From positions 1 through 29,753 of the forward strand of contig JAENRP010000446.1 in the NCBI GenBank assembly GCA_024741835.1: a DNA stretch of 29,753 nucleotides, in the 5' to 3' direction. The DNA comes from Diplocarpon mali. Its lineage: Eukaryota; Ascomycota; Leotiomycetes; Helotiales; Drepanopezizaceae. Below, one piece after another: positions 1 to 10,498 of the stretch (its first letter is position 1; every line of letters starts with the position of its first letter). The translations under genes were made by a program, and so were the position numbers. Below the pieces are notes generated by a model. That model saw nothing but the letters and a program-made list of their open reading frames with translations, was not told the origin of the DNA and ran no database searches.

Positions 1-95
1 GGGAGAAGAGGGAGAAGAGGGAGAAGAGGGAGAAGAGGGAGAAGAGGGAGAAGAGGGAGAAGAGGAAGAAGAGGAAGAAGAGGAAGAGAGAGAGC
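1..95. repeat. 9-bp purine minisatellite
   Basis: Seven near-perfect copies of GGGAGAAGA are followed by GGAAGAAGA variants and then GA repeats. The tract is pure purine on the plus strand. It starts at the window edge, so its true left end is not visible. Confidence 0.9.
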
Positions 96-800
96 GCGAG
101 CAGCATTGAGTTTGCTTGCTCTCCCTCACCTCTCCTCCTCTCCTCCACCCATTCCTTGATCGCGATGATGTCTCTCCTACTCTGCCATTGTTGTCGACAT
201 ACTGACTATCCTCCCGCTGTCGCTCAGTCCCTGTCCTGGAACCCTACCTTCTCCCCTTTCTTTCGCAGGCACCATACGTCAAACCCCACCGATCAGCACC
301 CCGTAAACATGGAACTCCAGCCACTCCCAAAGGAGAGAGCAAGAGGAAGCCTTGACGGTATGGAAGTATGAACTTGTGCGCATCATCCGAGTCTCTTTGT
401 CATTTCTTCCGCCGAGAGGGCTTGGAGCGGAGTAAAGGTTACCACAGCTCATCCGCTTTCGATAAGTGAACTTGAAAATGCTGTCTCTTATAAAGTTAAT
501 TAGATAGCAAGAGTTCCACGCTCAACTCCAAGTCGCTATTCTCCCCGCTAATGGGGTGGGCTCTGACCCATTGTTTCTGCGAAATAATTCAAGACGGGAG
601 TACTGTCCGCAAGTAGCAGAATGTAAACTCTCTGTATCAAAGCGTGCCAACTACCGATTCAATAGAGCTATCAACACGTGAACAACAAAACAACCTTCCC
701 CTTTTTTCACCTCGTCGCTCTCTACCAACCTATATTCCTAACATCGCTTGCCTGTGTCGCTTTGGTGATCTCGCGGCCTTTGCAGTATGATAGCGACAGA
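96..800. other. Intergenic, upstream of the heme oxygenase-like gene
   Basis: No supported gene. The longest open stretch (about 71 codons near 156-371) has no recognisable domain and looks like random low-complexity sequence. A TATAAA-like string lies near 487-492, about 310 bases before the chosen start of the next gene; whether it is used is unknown. Confidence 0.5.
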
Positions 801-2315
801 ATGTCAGACAAGATCCCCACGCCGTCTCCGTTGCCTTCTCCGCCGATCAACCCCCATTCCCTCTCGGAGAGGAGTATGCCCCCTCTGCCTCTTGCAGATA
901 AAACACTAACCAGACTCGCAGTCAATACCTCTACGCGCCCTCTCCACACGCAACTAAATCGCCTGATCCTCACCCGCCTGCCTCTGGCCCTCCCGCCCTA
1001 CACAAACAGCCCCTCCACCTACGTTTCGGGCCTCCTACACATTGCACCTATCTACAGCAACTTCGAAAGCCTCTGGGCCACGATCCTGTCCACGCCGCAG
1101 CTGCCTACCACTCCGAAAGACAGCCACGATGTCTGCGACCCGGAAAAGCCCCTCGTGGACTCGAATACCACGCCCCTTGCCTCCCCGAAGACCACAGAGC
1201 CGCCTATATTACATGCGCCCCAGACGTGCGGCCGGACACACTCACTCCTCGCGCACCTCCGTCTACCGGGCCTGCTACGGGCAGGGCGTCTCCGAGCAGA
1301 TATTCGCGTGTTGACGAGCACACCGGACCACAAGATCGATGCCCAGCTGGCTGAGATCGCTCACTCCGGGCCTCTCGCCGAGTTCCTCGGCCATACCAAG
1401 GTCTCCGTTGAAGCGAACCCACACGTTCTGCTAGCATATGCATGGGTCCTCTACATGGCTCTCTTCTCGGGGGGGAGATATTTACGCGCAGCTCTGAAAG
1501 AAGCTGGCGGCCAAGGCAATACGTTCTGGGACCGAGGCTCGGCGCCCGCCCAACCCTACAGCATCGGCGACGCGAGCATACCTCCGCACTCAACCTCTCG
1601 AAAGACCTCTCTATCAGAACCAGGCACGGTGTCTGCCCGTTCGCAACCTAGCAATGAGTTCCCTGCTCGGCCCAGCAAACCGATTGCTGGGCTGCAGTTC
1701 TTCAATTTCATCGGCAACCAGGATGGCGAGGATATCAAGACGGAATTCAAGAAACGTCTTGCTGAAGCTGAGCTTCTGCTTACGGCAGGAGAGAAAGACG
1801 ATATCGTGCTCGAGGCGCAGCATATCTTCTCTTACATGGTCCAACTAATCAACCAACTCGACGCTGTTGTCGGCACCTCAGACGACAATCTCGAAACAAG
1901 CGCCAGCGCAGCGCGAGGTCGTCCGTTGAACGCCAGCCGAGACAGCGTAAGCGTAGCCAAGGAGCGCATCAGCCGTCACGCCATCGAGCGCGAGCAGAAT
2001 GAGCCACAAGACCAAGAGGAGGGTCCCAACACCGCAGAAAGACCCAAGGACAGTACGTTCCTGGGTGTCGTAGCCGGTCCCCTGGCCAAGGTCATCGAGT
2101 TCAGAGGCAGGATATTGAGTTTCGACGACGTGGTGCGGAGCCTCTCCCGCACGCCAACACCGCAGGTAACGTTCATAGTTGGGAAGGATAGGATGGTGGC
2201 AGATCGGGTGACGAGTCAGCCAGAAGTTGTTATTCGCGAGATTTCGAGGGGGGTCGTAACGCCTGCCCTGGTGTTATTGCTTCTCGCCCTCTTCGTATGG
2301 GTGTACATATTGTAA
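801..2315 (+). CDS. Heme oxygenase-like protein with C-terminal membrane anchor
   Basis: Single-exon protein of 504 residues. The reading frame is open further upstream to 678, but only a GTG begins it, so the first in-frame ATG (801) is chosen. The fold resembles biliverdin-producing heme oxygenases, which break heme to biliverdin, iron and CO. His49 in RPLHTQLNRLI matches the proximal heme-ligand helix. LYMALFSGGRYLR (about 217-229) matches the glycine-kinked distal helix. GLQFFNFIG (about 297-305) matches the helix that follows it. Residues about 485-504 are strongly hydrophobic with almost no tail, as in a tail-anchored ER protein. The protein is about twice the canonical heme oxygenase length because of Pro/Ser/Thr-rich inserts near 98-145 and 236-295 and an acidic linker near 360-420. 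Family membership is inferred from motifs; enzymatic activity is not proven, and fungal homologs with this layout may have diverged in function. Confidence 0.8.
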   Translation: MSDKIPTPSPLPSPPINPHSLSERSMPPLPLADKTLTRLAVNTSTRPLHTQLNRLILTRLPLALPPYTNSPSTYVSGLLHIAPIYSNFESLWATILSTPQLPTTPKDSHDVCDPEKPLVDSNTTPLASPKTTEPPILHAPQTCGRTHSLLAHLRLPGLLRAGRLRADIRVLTSTPDHKIDAQLAEIAHSGPLAEFLGHTKVSVEANPHVLLAYAWVLYMALFSGGRYLRAALKEAGGQGNTFWDRGSAPAQPYSIGDASIPPHSTSRKTSLSEPGTVSARSQPSNEFPARPSKPIAGLQFFNFIGNQDGEDIKTEFKKRLAEAELLLTAGEKDDIVLEAQHIFSYMVQLINQLDAVVGTSDDNLETSASAARGRPLNASRDSVSVAKERISRHAIEREQNEPQDQEEGPNTAERPKDSTFLGVVAGPLAKVIEFRGRILSFDDVVRSLSRTPTPQVTFIVGKDRMVADRVTSQPEVVIREISRGVVTPALVLLLLALFVWVYIL

Positions 2316-4680
2316 TACGGATGAGGTGATTCGGGGTACATAGGGCATTAATCATGAATCATGAATCAGGGAGGCATTGGACATTTGGACAGGTAGCGTT
2401 CGCGGTGGAGTCGATTATGCGGTACGCAGGCGGTAGCTCTCACGGGCAAATTAATGACGGCCAGATAGACTAGAGATCGAGAATGGAACGAAGTAATACT
2501 TGCAATGAGACATGGCTATGCCTCTGATTCAACTTCCACCAGCAAAGAACTGAGATCGTTACCCAGAACGCGCTTCGTGATCCCACTGGCGAATATGAGG
2601 TCAAGGAGAGGAAAGTGAGTAGAAGATGTTCAAGAGAGAAAGAAACCCATCGCTAGAATAAGCGACGTATCGTTTGGCCCGCAACAAATTAAGTATTGAC
2701 AATTGGCATTGCAAGACGGCGGGTTGCATTCGTAGCGAGAGGTTCGTCTGAGTGCATGTGCTAGTATCTGAAAGCATTTTTAGATCCTGAGCTGGGTGAA
2801 ACAAGGATTACAGAGTCTGTGCATCTTATTAGTGATGCCTGTGTGGAGTTTTTATAGTGTAGATGTGTAGATGTGTAGATGTGTGTTTTCAAATATAGTG
2901 ATAATGGCGAGACGAGATAAGATCTTCTAGGAAAAGAGCTGGTAGTTAGGACGTAGGTATACAGGCAGACTTTCGATTTGAGGACTGCTGGAATGAAATA
3001 GACTAGAATCGGATAAACGAAAGAGAAGAGAAGATAAAGAGACAAGCAACGATATCGCGGAATGAATTCGAGAGAAACGGATGTGGATATGTATTCTGGG
3101 TAGGTTTAGTTATCTGTGGCTGGACGAATAAATAAAGATAGGCTATACAAGATGGTAGAGAGGAAAGAAAATAGAAGAAGATATAGTATAAACATGAGAT
3201 AAATAGGAGTAGTGAAGTGAAATAAAACTAGAATGAAATAAAACCAGATCTATCCGCATACCTTAAGTGTTTCTAGTAATGTGCAGCTGTGGAACGAGAA
3301 TGAAGCAGACTAAATCATGAAATAGACTACGCATAGAGTAGAAGCGTCAGGAAATAATTAACAAAACATAACAAATGCTATAAAATGCAAACAACTGTAC
3401 TCTAGATTACCTCAATTCCTTCCCAGCCTTACTTCTAGATGCCACCCGTCTTAGCATCTATTATATAGTGCTACTCCACCGGTATTAGCCATCTCTTGGT
3501 TTACACCAAGACAGCGATTTATCCCTTCTGTTACTAGCAAACAGCTCTTTAGACCAACACTACATGGTTCACGCATGCACTCTCTCTATTGCTGGGTATG
3601 TTATTAGAGAAGGGTTACTTGATATTTACATATATGTGCGCGTGTGCGTGTATTCATTTGAATGTACTGGCTCTATAGCAATCCCTTGCGTACCTTGGCA
3701 GTAAGATAAATCCGCATTGGGAGACTTGCTGAGTGTTTCACTCGCTTAGTGATTGTTTGACAAACATCAGTTGGCGGTGGGTATACCTCCCCTTGAATAA
3801 CAGGATCTGAGTAGAGCCGAGGTTTTTCAATCTTAATCTATACATGTATCGTATAGAAGCGGATTCTAACCAGACTTTTATCTTATCCCATTGACCTTGC
3901 AAATTCAACTGGGATTCTGATGAGAGGACAACACTGACACGGGAGGTATATTCTATCCTCTGTACATTGTACACATACATCACATGCCGCACAAGCATCC
4001 TTAAGTCTAGTGGAAATAAATCCACTGCAGATGAGTGTAAAGCCACCGTCGAGAAAGCACTGATAGCTGCACATCAACACGGCGATCCTTGCCTTCGCAC
4101 GGCTACACTCGTACCTTGACTATAAGAACCTCAAGCTACACGTGTAGCCTGTTTACGCGTTAGTATCCTTTCTGATATAGTACCTCTCGTGGTAGAATAC
4201 CTCTTTTGATGTGCTCAGTTCCCACGCTTTCCCTGGTGTTTCCCCAGCACCCTCTGCTGGCCTTCTCTTTGAAACCTCCCTATACCCATCTCATCCACAC
4301 TTTCACCCTCACATTTTCTATTCCTCATGCACACCCTCGACTCCCCACGATCCGTCCCAGCACCGCGGCAGGGACATGCACCACACGCGGCCAAAAGCAC
4401 TCATCGGCGGTCGCCATGCGAGATCCTAGAGCATTCAGGGTAGAGAGAAGGCAGCAAGGCTGGGGTCATGTACTCCCCTCCTAGCCCTGTCCCCTCTAGC
4501 ATAGAATGAGTCTATCCCCGGGAAAACCCACTTCCCCTCGCATGCTTCGTAACCGTAGACTCCGGGGATCAGGCTGCTTGTGTATAGCAATCTCCTTGTG
4601 GCTTGGTGGTCAGTTGGCAGATTTACAGTCGCTGATCAAGTGGAATAGGACCTTGTCGGGACATGCTTTACACCACGCTC
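2316..4680. other. AT-richer intergenic stretch without supported genes
   Basis: The sequence turns visibly richer in A and T than both flanks, with purine-biased segments around 3100-3300. No open frame longer than about 100 codons and no known domain was found. It may include the 3' end of the heme oxygenase-like transcript and a decayed mobile element, but I see no transposase, reverse transcriptase or terminal repeat. A short (TAGATGTG)3 run lies near 2862-2886. Confidence 0.5.
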
Positions 4681-4895
4681 TACATTATACATTATACATT
4701 ATACATTATACATTATACATTATACATTATACATTATACATTATACATTATACACTATACACTATACACTATACACTATACACTATACACTATACATTAT
4801 ACATCATACATTATACATTATACATTATACACTATACACTATACATTATACGTTATACATTACACATCACACATCATACATCATTCATCATACCC
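4681..4895. repeat. Heptanucleotide array (TACAYTA)n
   Basis: About 30 tandem 7-base units, TACATTA with variants TACACTA, TACATCA and TACGTTA, decaying at the right edge into CATCA-type units. Variants are grouped in blocks (a run of TACACTA near 4751-4793), the pattern left by local unit expansion. The plus strand has no stop codon in any frame, so it yields artefactual open frames encoding a repeating Tyr/Ile/His/Thr/Leu peptide. Confidence 0.95.
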
Positions 4896-5632
4896 ACTAC
4901 ACTATCCCCAGCACCCACCCCCCACCACCCACCACCCCAAACAAAACAAAACAGCCCTGCATCCATCCCTCCTCGTCTCCAAACCACACTACCAGCCAGC
5001 ACCGCCGCACCGCCGCACCGCCGCACCGCCGCAGAGCCCAACCCCCCCAGCCAGCCCAGCCTCTCTACCCGATCCACCCGATCAACCTGGTCTCCCTTTC
5101 CGAGCCCGAGCCCGCCCAAGCAGACGCCAGACCTGCCCACCCGCTCTCGAGGTCCTTGGGTAAGCGGGGTTGATGTAGTTGATCTCTCGGTACGGTACTA
5201 TTCTACTACGACCACTACCACCACTACCCCCTAGAGTACCGACCTGTTCGGGAGAGTGTCGGATGGAGAGAGACCAGGGGTAGGATTCTGTGGAGCGAGA
5301 CGTGCAGCGGGGAGTAAACATCGCTTAATTCAGAGGGCGCGCGAAGCGCGGAACGGAGAGGTTTCGGAGACGGGGTGAGCTTGGCGAGATCGGGAAGATC
5401 GGCAGATGGGACAAGTCCGGGCTGGGTCATAGGGTATCAATTCTGAAATGTTCCTGAGCGACTCTGCCGTGGTCTAATCCACGGCAAGCGAGGCACATGC
5501 CTCACATCGCGCTACACACCGGGTATTAACCACCTCACAAACGACTTGCCATATCCAATCCAATGGCGATCCTACTGCCGGCTCTTGCTCCCCCTAGCTC
5601 CCCCTCCTCATGCGTCCCTCCCCGTGAGCGCG
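4896..5632. other. Intergenic, low complexity
   Basis: No supported gene. It contains C/A-rich strings, a CACCGCCG run near 5001-5032, an ACC-type run near 5209-5229 and then unremarkable sequence. It should include the 3' untranslated region of the minus-strand IRS4-like gene on its right side. Confidence 0.5.
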
Positions 5633-7381
5633 TCAGCGCTTGACCTGCCGGACTTGGATCCCGCTGCCTGCTGATGCCCCAGCAGACTGCCACACACTCC
5701 CGCTGACTCTGATCGGCAGCTTCCTCCCTTTCAACCGCTGATCTACGAGCCACATGCCCACCACGAACTCCTCCTTCTCCAAGGCGCCCCTCTTGCCACG
5801 GTCAACCAGCTCCCACACCTCCTCGAGCACATCGGTGTGCAGCCGACTCCGGTTCCAGACATCCCGCACGACCACATTCACCACCCGCGTCTCGCTCCCA
5901 GGCTCGCCGTTCGCGAAGAGTCCCTTGTTGGATGCCCAGACGGCTTCGTACCGCTTCCGCTCCCGCTCTGTGATGGCGTCCCGCCAGCGCTTGCGGTCGC
6001 CCTCGTGGTGCTTGTTGGGGTGTTTCTTGACTAGGTTCTTCTTCCCGCGCCGCTTCTCCCCCTCGTCGACTTCCTCCTTGCTCTTCGGCTTGCGCATGGT
6101 CGTGCGCAGCAGCGCGCCCGGCGGTTTCGCGGGGCTGGGCGTGCGCGACTTCGTGTCGTCTTTGGCGTGGTGGAAGAGGTGTGAGCGGCCGCTCCGACGT
6201 GGGGGTGGAGGGGCGGGGTGGAGTGAGGCTGTCGAGGGGGAGGCTCCCCGCGAGGAGGCGAGAGATGAGGCGACGATAGCATTCGCGAGGGAGTCGACAG
6301 CTGCCACGGAGGAAGTGGCCGACGGGTTGGAGTAGAGGCCGTGGGAGCGGGATTTGCGAGCTGCGAGCTCGGCGCGGAAGGAGGGCTGGTAGGTCGTGTC
6401 TGGCTGGTAGTCGGAGGCTGAGACGAAGGAGTCGTCCGAGGAGGCATCGCCGCTGAGTTGAGGGTCCATCTTTCGGGCCAGCGTCTTGCTTGGCACGGGG
6501 ATAGGTTTCGTAGTGGGCAGCGAGGGCTTGCGTCCTGTTGGGGGAGGTTTCCGCTGCTCGGATTGCTCGGAAACGCCGCTCTGGATCGTTGCCAGCCTGG
6601 GTTTGGCAGTCGCTACGGGAGGCCGTCGGGCTTTGCTCGCCAGCGGTGACGGTGTTCGAGCCTCGGATGGTTGAGGGGATTCGGTCGGTTTAGGTCCTTT
6701 CATGGGAGTAGCAGCAGCCGGAGGCGACCCCCGAGCGGGAGACCGCTTGACGATGTTCGGGGAGGCTCCGTTCTGCTCAAACATCCCAATCAAGGACGTG
6801 GTTGGCGGTATGGAAGTCGTATCCAGCGCGTGATCTGAGCCGCGCGAGGAGTTCGCACTCCTCACCGACGGCGACCGTGAGCTCGCCGGGCGCCGCAGTT
6901 TCGCCACAGGGTTTTCCTGCTGGCCAGTCACGTTGGGGCTCAGCGATGCCGAGCGTGAAGCGGCGAGCGTGGCGGCTATCAAGGAGGCTGATCTCGACTG
7001 GTCAACAGCAGCGCCCGAAGGTTGGAGGAGTCCTCGTCGCTGCTGGGTGACGTTCCGGTCCGAGCCTCCCGCGTACGACCTGCTCCCGACGCTCGACCCA
7101 GTATGCTGGTATGCTATCTTCTGATCCCCCCCCAACTCTTCCAGTCTCGAGGCCGTTATGTTCCTGGCGTTCTGGTTCTGCCAGGAGCCTCCCGCTCCGG
7201 CCCAACTCGCCGCAGCGAGCGCACCATTGTGCCCGCTGTAGGTGTTGCTCTGAGGCTTCGGTTTCACAGGCGGCTTGCCGTAAGCCAGGGACGCTCCTCT
7301 GAGAGCCGCATCGTGTGCTGATAGAGGGGCAGCAGCGTTACCAAGTCGGGGGTCTTGGGATGCGGTCCTGGGAGCGGTCAT
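5633..7381 (-). CDS. IRS4: EH-domain protein, IRS4/TAX4-like (increased rDNA silencing protein 4)
   Basis: The protein has 582 residues in one exon. The frame stays open to 7546, but only with a TTG beginning; the first ATG (7379-7381) is used. An extra upstream exon cannot be excluded. An N-terminal [11 protein letters not shown] motif (about 26-36) recalls the short conserved start of Irs4 proteins. The middle 400 residues are Ser/Pro-rich and probably disordered. The C-terminus has the family signature: [15 protein letters not shown] (about 454-468), [12 protein letters not shown] (about 471-482), then an EH domain with [10 protein letters not shown] (about 503-512), VWELVD (about 522-527, carrying the NPF-pocket tryptophan) and [14 protein letters not shown] (to about 550). 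In yeast, Irs4 and Tax4 bind and activate the phosphoinositide 5-phosphatase Inp51, affecting PI(4,5)P2 levels, cell-wall integrity, autophagy and rDNA silencing. Its function here is inferred from the family. Confidence 0.85.
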   Translation of the reverse strand: MTAPRTASQDPRLGNAAAPLSAHDAALRGASLAYGKPPVKPKPQSNTYSGHNGALAAASWAGAGGSWQNQNARNITASRLEELGGDQKIAYQHTGSSVGSRSYAGGSDRNVTQQRRGLLQPSGAAVDQSRSASLIAATLAASRSASLSPNVTGQQENPVAKLRRPASSRSPSVRSANSSRGSDHALDTTSIPPTTSLIGMFEQNGASPNIVKRSPARGSPPAAATPMKGPKPTESPQPSEARTPSPLASKARRPPVATAKPRLATIQSGVSEQSEQRKPPPTGRKPSLPTTKPIPVPSKTLARKMDPQLSGDASSDDSFVSASDYQPDTTYQPSFRAELAARKSRSHGLYSNPSATSSVAAVDSLANAIVASSLASSRGASPSTASLHPAPPPPRRSGRSHLFHHAKDDTKSRTPSPAKPPGALLRTTMRKPKSKEEVDEGEKRRGKKNLVKKHPNKHHEGDRKRWRDAITERERKRYEAVWASNKGLFANGEPGSETRVVNVVVRDVWNRSRLHTDVLEEVWELVDRGKRGALEKEEFVVGMWLVDQRLKGRKLPIRVSGSVWQSAGASAGSGIQVRQVKR

Positions 7382-9217
7382 CGAGCTACGGTTGGAGCGC
7401 CGAGCGGCGGTCGTCGTGGTACCGGGCAGAGGGAAGCATGTATGGCGATACTCATCGGTGCCTGCGCTGCGCGTCTCGGGGTGTGTAGGTGTTGCGGAGC
7501 GCTCGTCGACGGGTAGCTCGGAGATTATGGAGGTTGCTGAAGCCAACCGACGAGGCTGCAGCCACGTGATTGCAGCCTCGCTTCAGCCTTCAGCATGGCT
7601 TCCACGTGGGAGTCGTGGTACTACTGCGGCGCGTACCGTTGTCCCACGAGGGTTGTGAATCTCTGTCGCTTGTAGGTCGCAGATGGAAATGGAGAAGGTG
7701 ATGAATCCTTCCGTTTGTTTGTTTGTCGAGCGAGTAAGCGGCGCTTATTCTCGGGACGCTAGACGAGGCTACTCCCTGCATCTAGACGTGAGCATCTATA
7801 CAATGCCTTACGCGAGGCTCAAGCGATGAGAGACTTGCCCTCGGCTGGAGTTTAGTATCATTGCTCATCTCGTGAATGCGTTTGTCTCTCTCACCCTATA
7901 CCGCTTCCCTTGACTCCTTGTCTTCACTTATCTCACTTCTCACCTCTCCCCCTCCTTTCAAAAGAGCTTTACTATAGTAACACAGGTTTACAAGCTTACC
8001 TCTACTCTTTCCTTTTACCTTCACCTCATTGCCCTTGTACTATCTCTACTATTTAATTCAAACCTACGAGGTAAATACACATCTACACATCTACACATCA
8101 CATCTACAAATCTATGTATTTATATAAAAAGTTTCCTCTCAGTCTCTCAACCCAGTCTCGGTCTTCCAGCCTCTCCGCCACATCTCAATTCAGTTCCTCG
8201 AAGAACCATGACTCACAAAATTAACATGAGAACTCCCCCCAGGTAAAGTGAGCCGGTCCCGCCATCTGCCAGAACAAGAAAAGGGGGGAAAGAAAACAAA
8301 AAAACAAAAAAACACGAGAAGCGCGATAGGAGAGAGGATCAATAGGAGCTGGTAACGTGGTGTCCGCGTAGCACAGGGAGAAGCCATGCCTTTGCGAGTG
8401 TAAAACTGCTCAGAGCCTGGTCCGTGACTTCTGGTGCCGCCAGAGGACCAGGCCCAAGAGCAAGAATCGGAGACTCGTACCATTGTAGTCAGCGGCACCG
8501 TGGGTGACCGTTCCCGCCCAGCGACAGTGAAGCGGATTCGACCTTCTCATATTGCGTTGATGCTATCTGCCGTACGGCTATCCCATTGCTCCGCTCATAT
8601 CTCTCGCTGTCCGGCGTCCGAGCCGTCGGTGAATCCAATAGGTAAACAAAGAAAATCACTAAATATGTGGTATCGCAACGCAGACCATCCCGACGCCAGT
8701 CAAGAGCACCCCGTACATGCTAATCGATTCCAGGTGCAGTTCCACGCACCACGCCTCACGCTGCGCCCGAATACCAAAGTGTTGTACAGTGCCGAAACCG
8801 AATGCAACGCGAGGTCTCCATACTATGCATAGGACCCCCATACTCCGTGGTCCCCTGCAGACCCTCCTCCAGCCCCCCTTCCTGTTCTCCTCCCCCACTT
8901 CCGCGAGATTGAGCTATCCTCCTTTTCTCGATGATCAATTATCGTACGATGCTATCCCTGTGGCCCTCCAAGTTAACTGGACCCTGTATCCATTCCAGAA
9001 AAGACTTCTGAATCTCAAACCAGGGTCGCGGATCCAATCGTGCATCCGATGACTAAAAGGAAGACTTTGGACCCTTGATCGAAATCGCATTGGCGCTGCG
9101 GCCGAGGAGCTGCACGGCTCCCGGCGGACCGCTTGGCGAAGCACGCCCCGTGGCCGTTGGACCGCGGACAGCGGCAACTTTCCCGCGGGGATCCGATGGC
9201 TGTGTCCCTTGCTAGGT
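7382..9217. other. Intergenic between the two minus-strand genes
   Basis: This holds the IRS4-like upstream region (right of 7381) and the 3' flank of the next gene (left of 9218). CACGTG boxes occur at 7563-7568 and near 7602. A plus-strand pyrimidine-rich stretch runs from about 7880 to 8110, with (CATCTACA)n near 8079-8108. A 12-codon open frame begins at the ATG near 8208 and contains a donor-like CAG/GTAAAGT, but I could not find a convincing following exon. An open frame near 8434-8832 (about 132 codons) has no recognisable domain. Confidence 0.4.
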
Positions 9218-10498
9218 TCAGTAGGTGATGGCGATCCAGCGCGCGGGGACACCGTTTCCGGATATCTCGTAGGATCCCGAGGGTTTGCGCGGCGGGAGAG
9301 CCCACCTGGCCCGGCCCGGCTTCTGATCGTCCAGCTTCCCCCGTTTTCGCATGAGCATCTCCATGACCGCCACACGAATAAAATCGCTGTTCTCCCGCAT
9401 GTCTCTCTGGCGCACGAGAGGCCGGGTGACCACGACGACGTCCTCCGTGCTCGGCTGGATCCGCCGGCTGATGACGTTCGTCGATCGGGCTCTCCCGGAG
9501 CGAGAGACCTTGTAAGTCTGCATCTGGATCGAGGCCGAGATGTGGGCCTCGCTCGGAGCGTTGGTGGTCGGGTTGAGATAGCGGCGAAGTGCCGGCGTCG
9601 GGGTGTCTTCCAGCCGTGGCATCCGCTCGTCGGTAAAAGGGACCTGGGGATTGACGGAGATGATCGACCGCGTGAGAAAGTCATCCGGCGTGACCATTGG
9701 CGTCGTGAGACTCGAGAGGGACCTGGCCGCTGATCTCAATGCCCGCAAGGACGCCGTGAGGTTGGACGTGAACGCCGACCTCCGCCGTGGCTCGAGCCCC
9801 GGGTGCTGCTGCGGCTCCTCCAGCCCCTGCTGTGGCTTCTGGAATGCGCCAAAGTCGAGCCCGTCCACGCCCCCCTCGGCCAGTGGGTGGCTGTCGGCAG
9901 GCCCCACGAGAGGCAGAGGGAGGGATTGCATCCGCCGCCGCGCGGGGCGCCGGCCGCGCGCGCCGTTGCCGGGCGTCGTGGGCGATCCAAAGGACGGCGA
10001 GGCTTCCGACACGGAGCCGTCGTCCTCCAGCGACGGCACCGATTCGCTCGATATCGTCCGCGAAGACAGCACCGACTCGTAGCCTGCGTCGCTCTCGGTG
10101 ACCTCGCCGTCTGCCCCCGGGGGGCTGAGCAGCACATCCAGAGAACTCTTCCCCAGCGCGATGCGCCGCTGCTCCTCGGCGACCCTGGTGTGTTCGAGGA
10201 TGGCATCGACCGTCAAGCGCTGGCCGGGGCCATTCTGGTGCCGGCGGCCCCTCTGGGGCGGGATCGCGGTGAGCGCGAGCAGCGCAGCGACCGCGGGCGG
10301 AATGGCGTCGGGCGAGTGTTGGTTGTCCCTCGGCCTCCGCTCCCTCTTCCCATGCCGGCTCCGGTCGTGAGAGGGATGCAGTTGTTGACCACGCCGCGGG
10401 ATCACGACGGGGGCGGACGGGCGGGCGAGGCTGGCGCTCTCGGCGGATGGTGTCGAGGCCGATCGGGCCATGGGAGCGTGTTCGGCAGCAAGAGGCAT
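9218..10498 (-). CDS. Conserved-looking fungal protein of unknown function
   Basis: The protein has 426 residues from the first in-frame ATG (10496-10498). A second ATG at 10469-10471 would give 417 residues. The frame is open to 10675, but only from a TTG and through a poly-Ser stretch encoded by a GGA-repeat, which I take as leader. The N-terminal half is Ser/Pro/Arg-rich. The C-terminal part is better ordered, with HISASIQMQTYKVSRSGRAR, VVVVTRPLVRQRDMRE, FIRVAVMEMLMRKRGKL and a closing GNGVPARWIAITY. I see no signal peptide, membrane segment or catalytic motif. The frame is intact and codon composition fits the window, so it is probably a real gene. I do not recognise its function; a nuclear or scaffold role would be a guess. 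Confidence 0.7.
   Translation of the reverse strand: MPLAAEHAPMARSASTPSAESASLARPSAPVVIPRRGQQLHPSHDRSRHGKRERRPRDNQHSPDAIPPAVAALLALTAIPPQRGRRHQNGPGQRLTVDAILEHTRVAEEQRRIALGKSSLDVLLSPPGADGEVTESDAGYESVLSSRTISSESVPSLEDDGSVSEASPSFGSPTTPGNGARGRRPARRRMQSLPLPLVGPADSHPLAEGGVDGLDFGAFQKPQQGLEEPQQHPGLEPRRRSAFTSNLTASLRALRSAARSLSSLTTPMVTPDDFLTRSIISVNPQVPFTDERMPRLEDTPTPALRRYLNPTTNAPSEAHISASIQMQTYKVSRSGRARSTNVISRRIQPSTEDVVVVTRPLVRQRDMRENSDFIRVAVMEMLMRKRGKLDDQKPGRARWALPPRKPSGSYEISGNGVPARWIAITY

Noticed and set aside
678..800. N-terminal extension of the heme oxygenase-like protein
   Set aside because: The frame opens only with GTG; the first ATG is at 801.
4506..5234. Long plus-strand open frames with a repeating Tyr/Ile/His peptide
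   Set aside because: They are translations of the heptanucleotide array, open in every plus frame, and continue into other low-complexity sequence with no domain.
8935..9684. 249-codon minus-strand frame overlapping the end of the 9218-10498 gene
   Set aside because: Arg/Ser-rich composition in another frame of the same strand; no recognisable domain.
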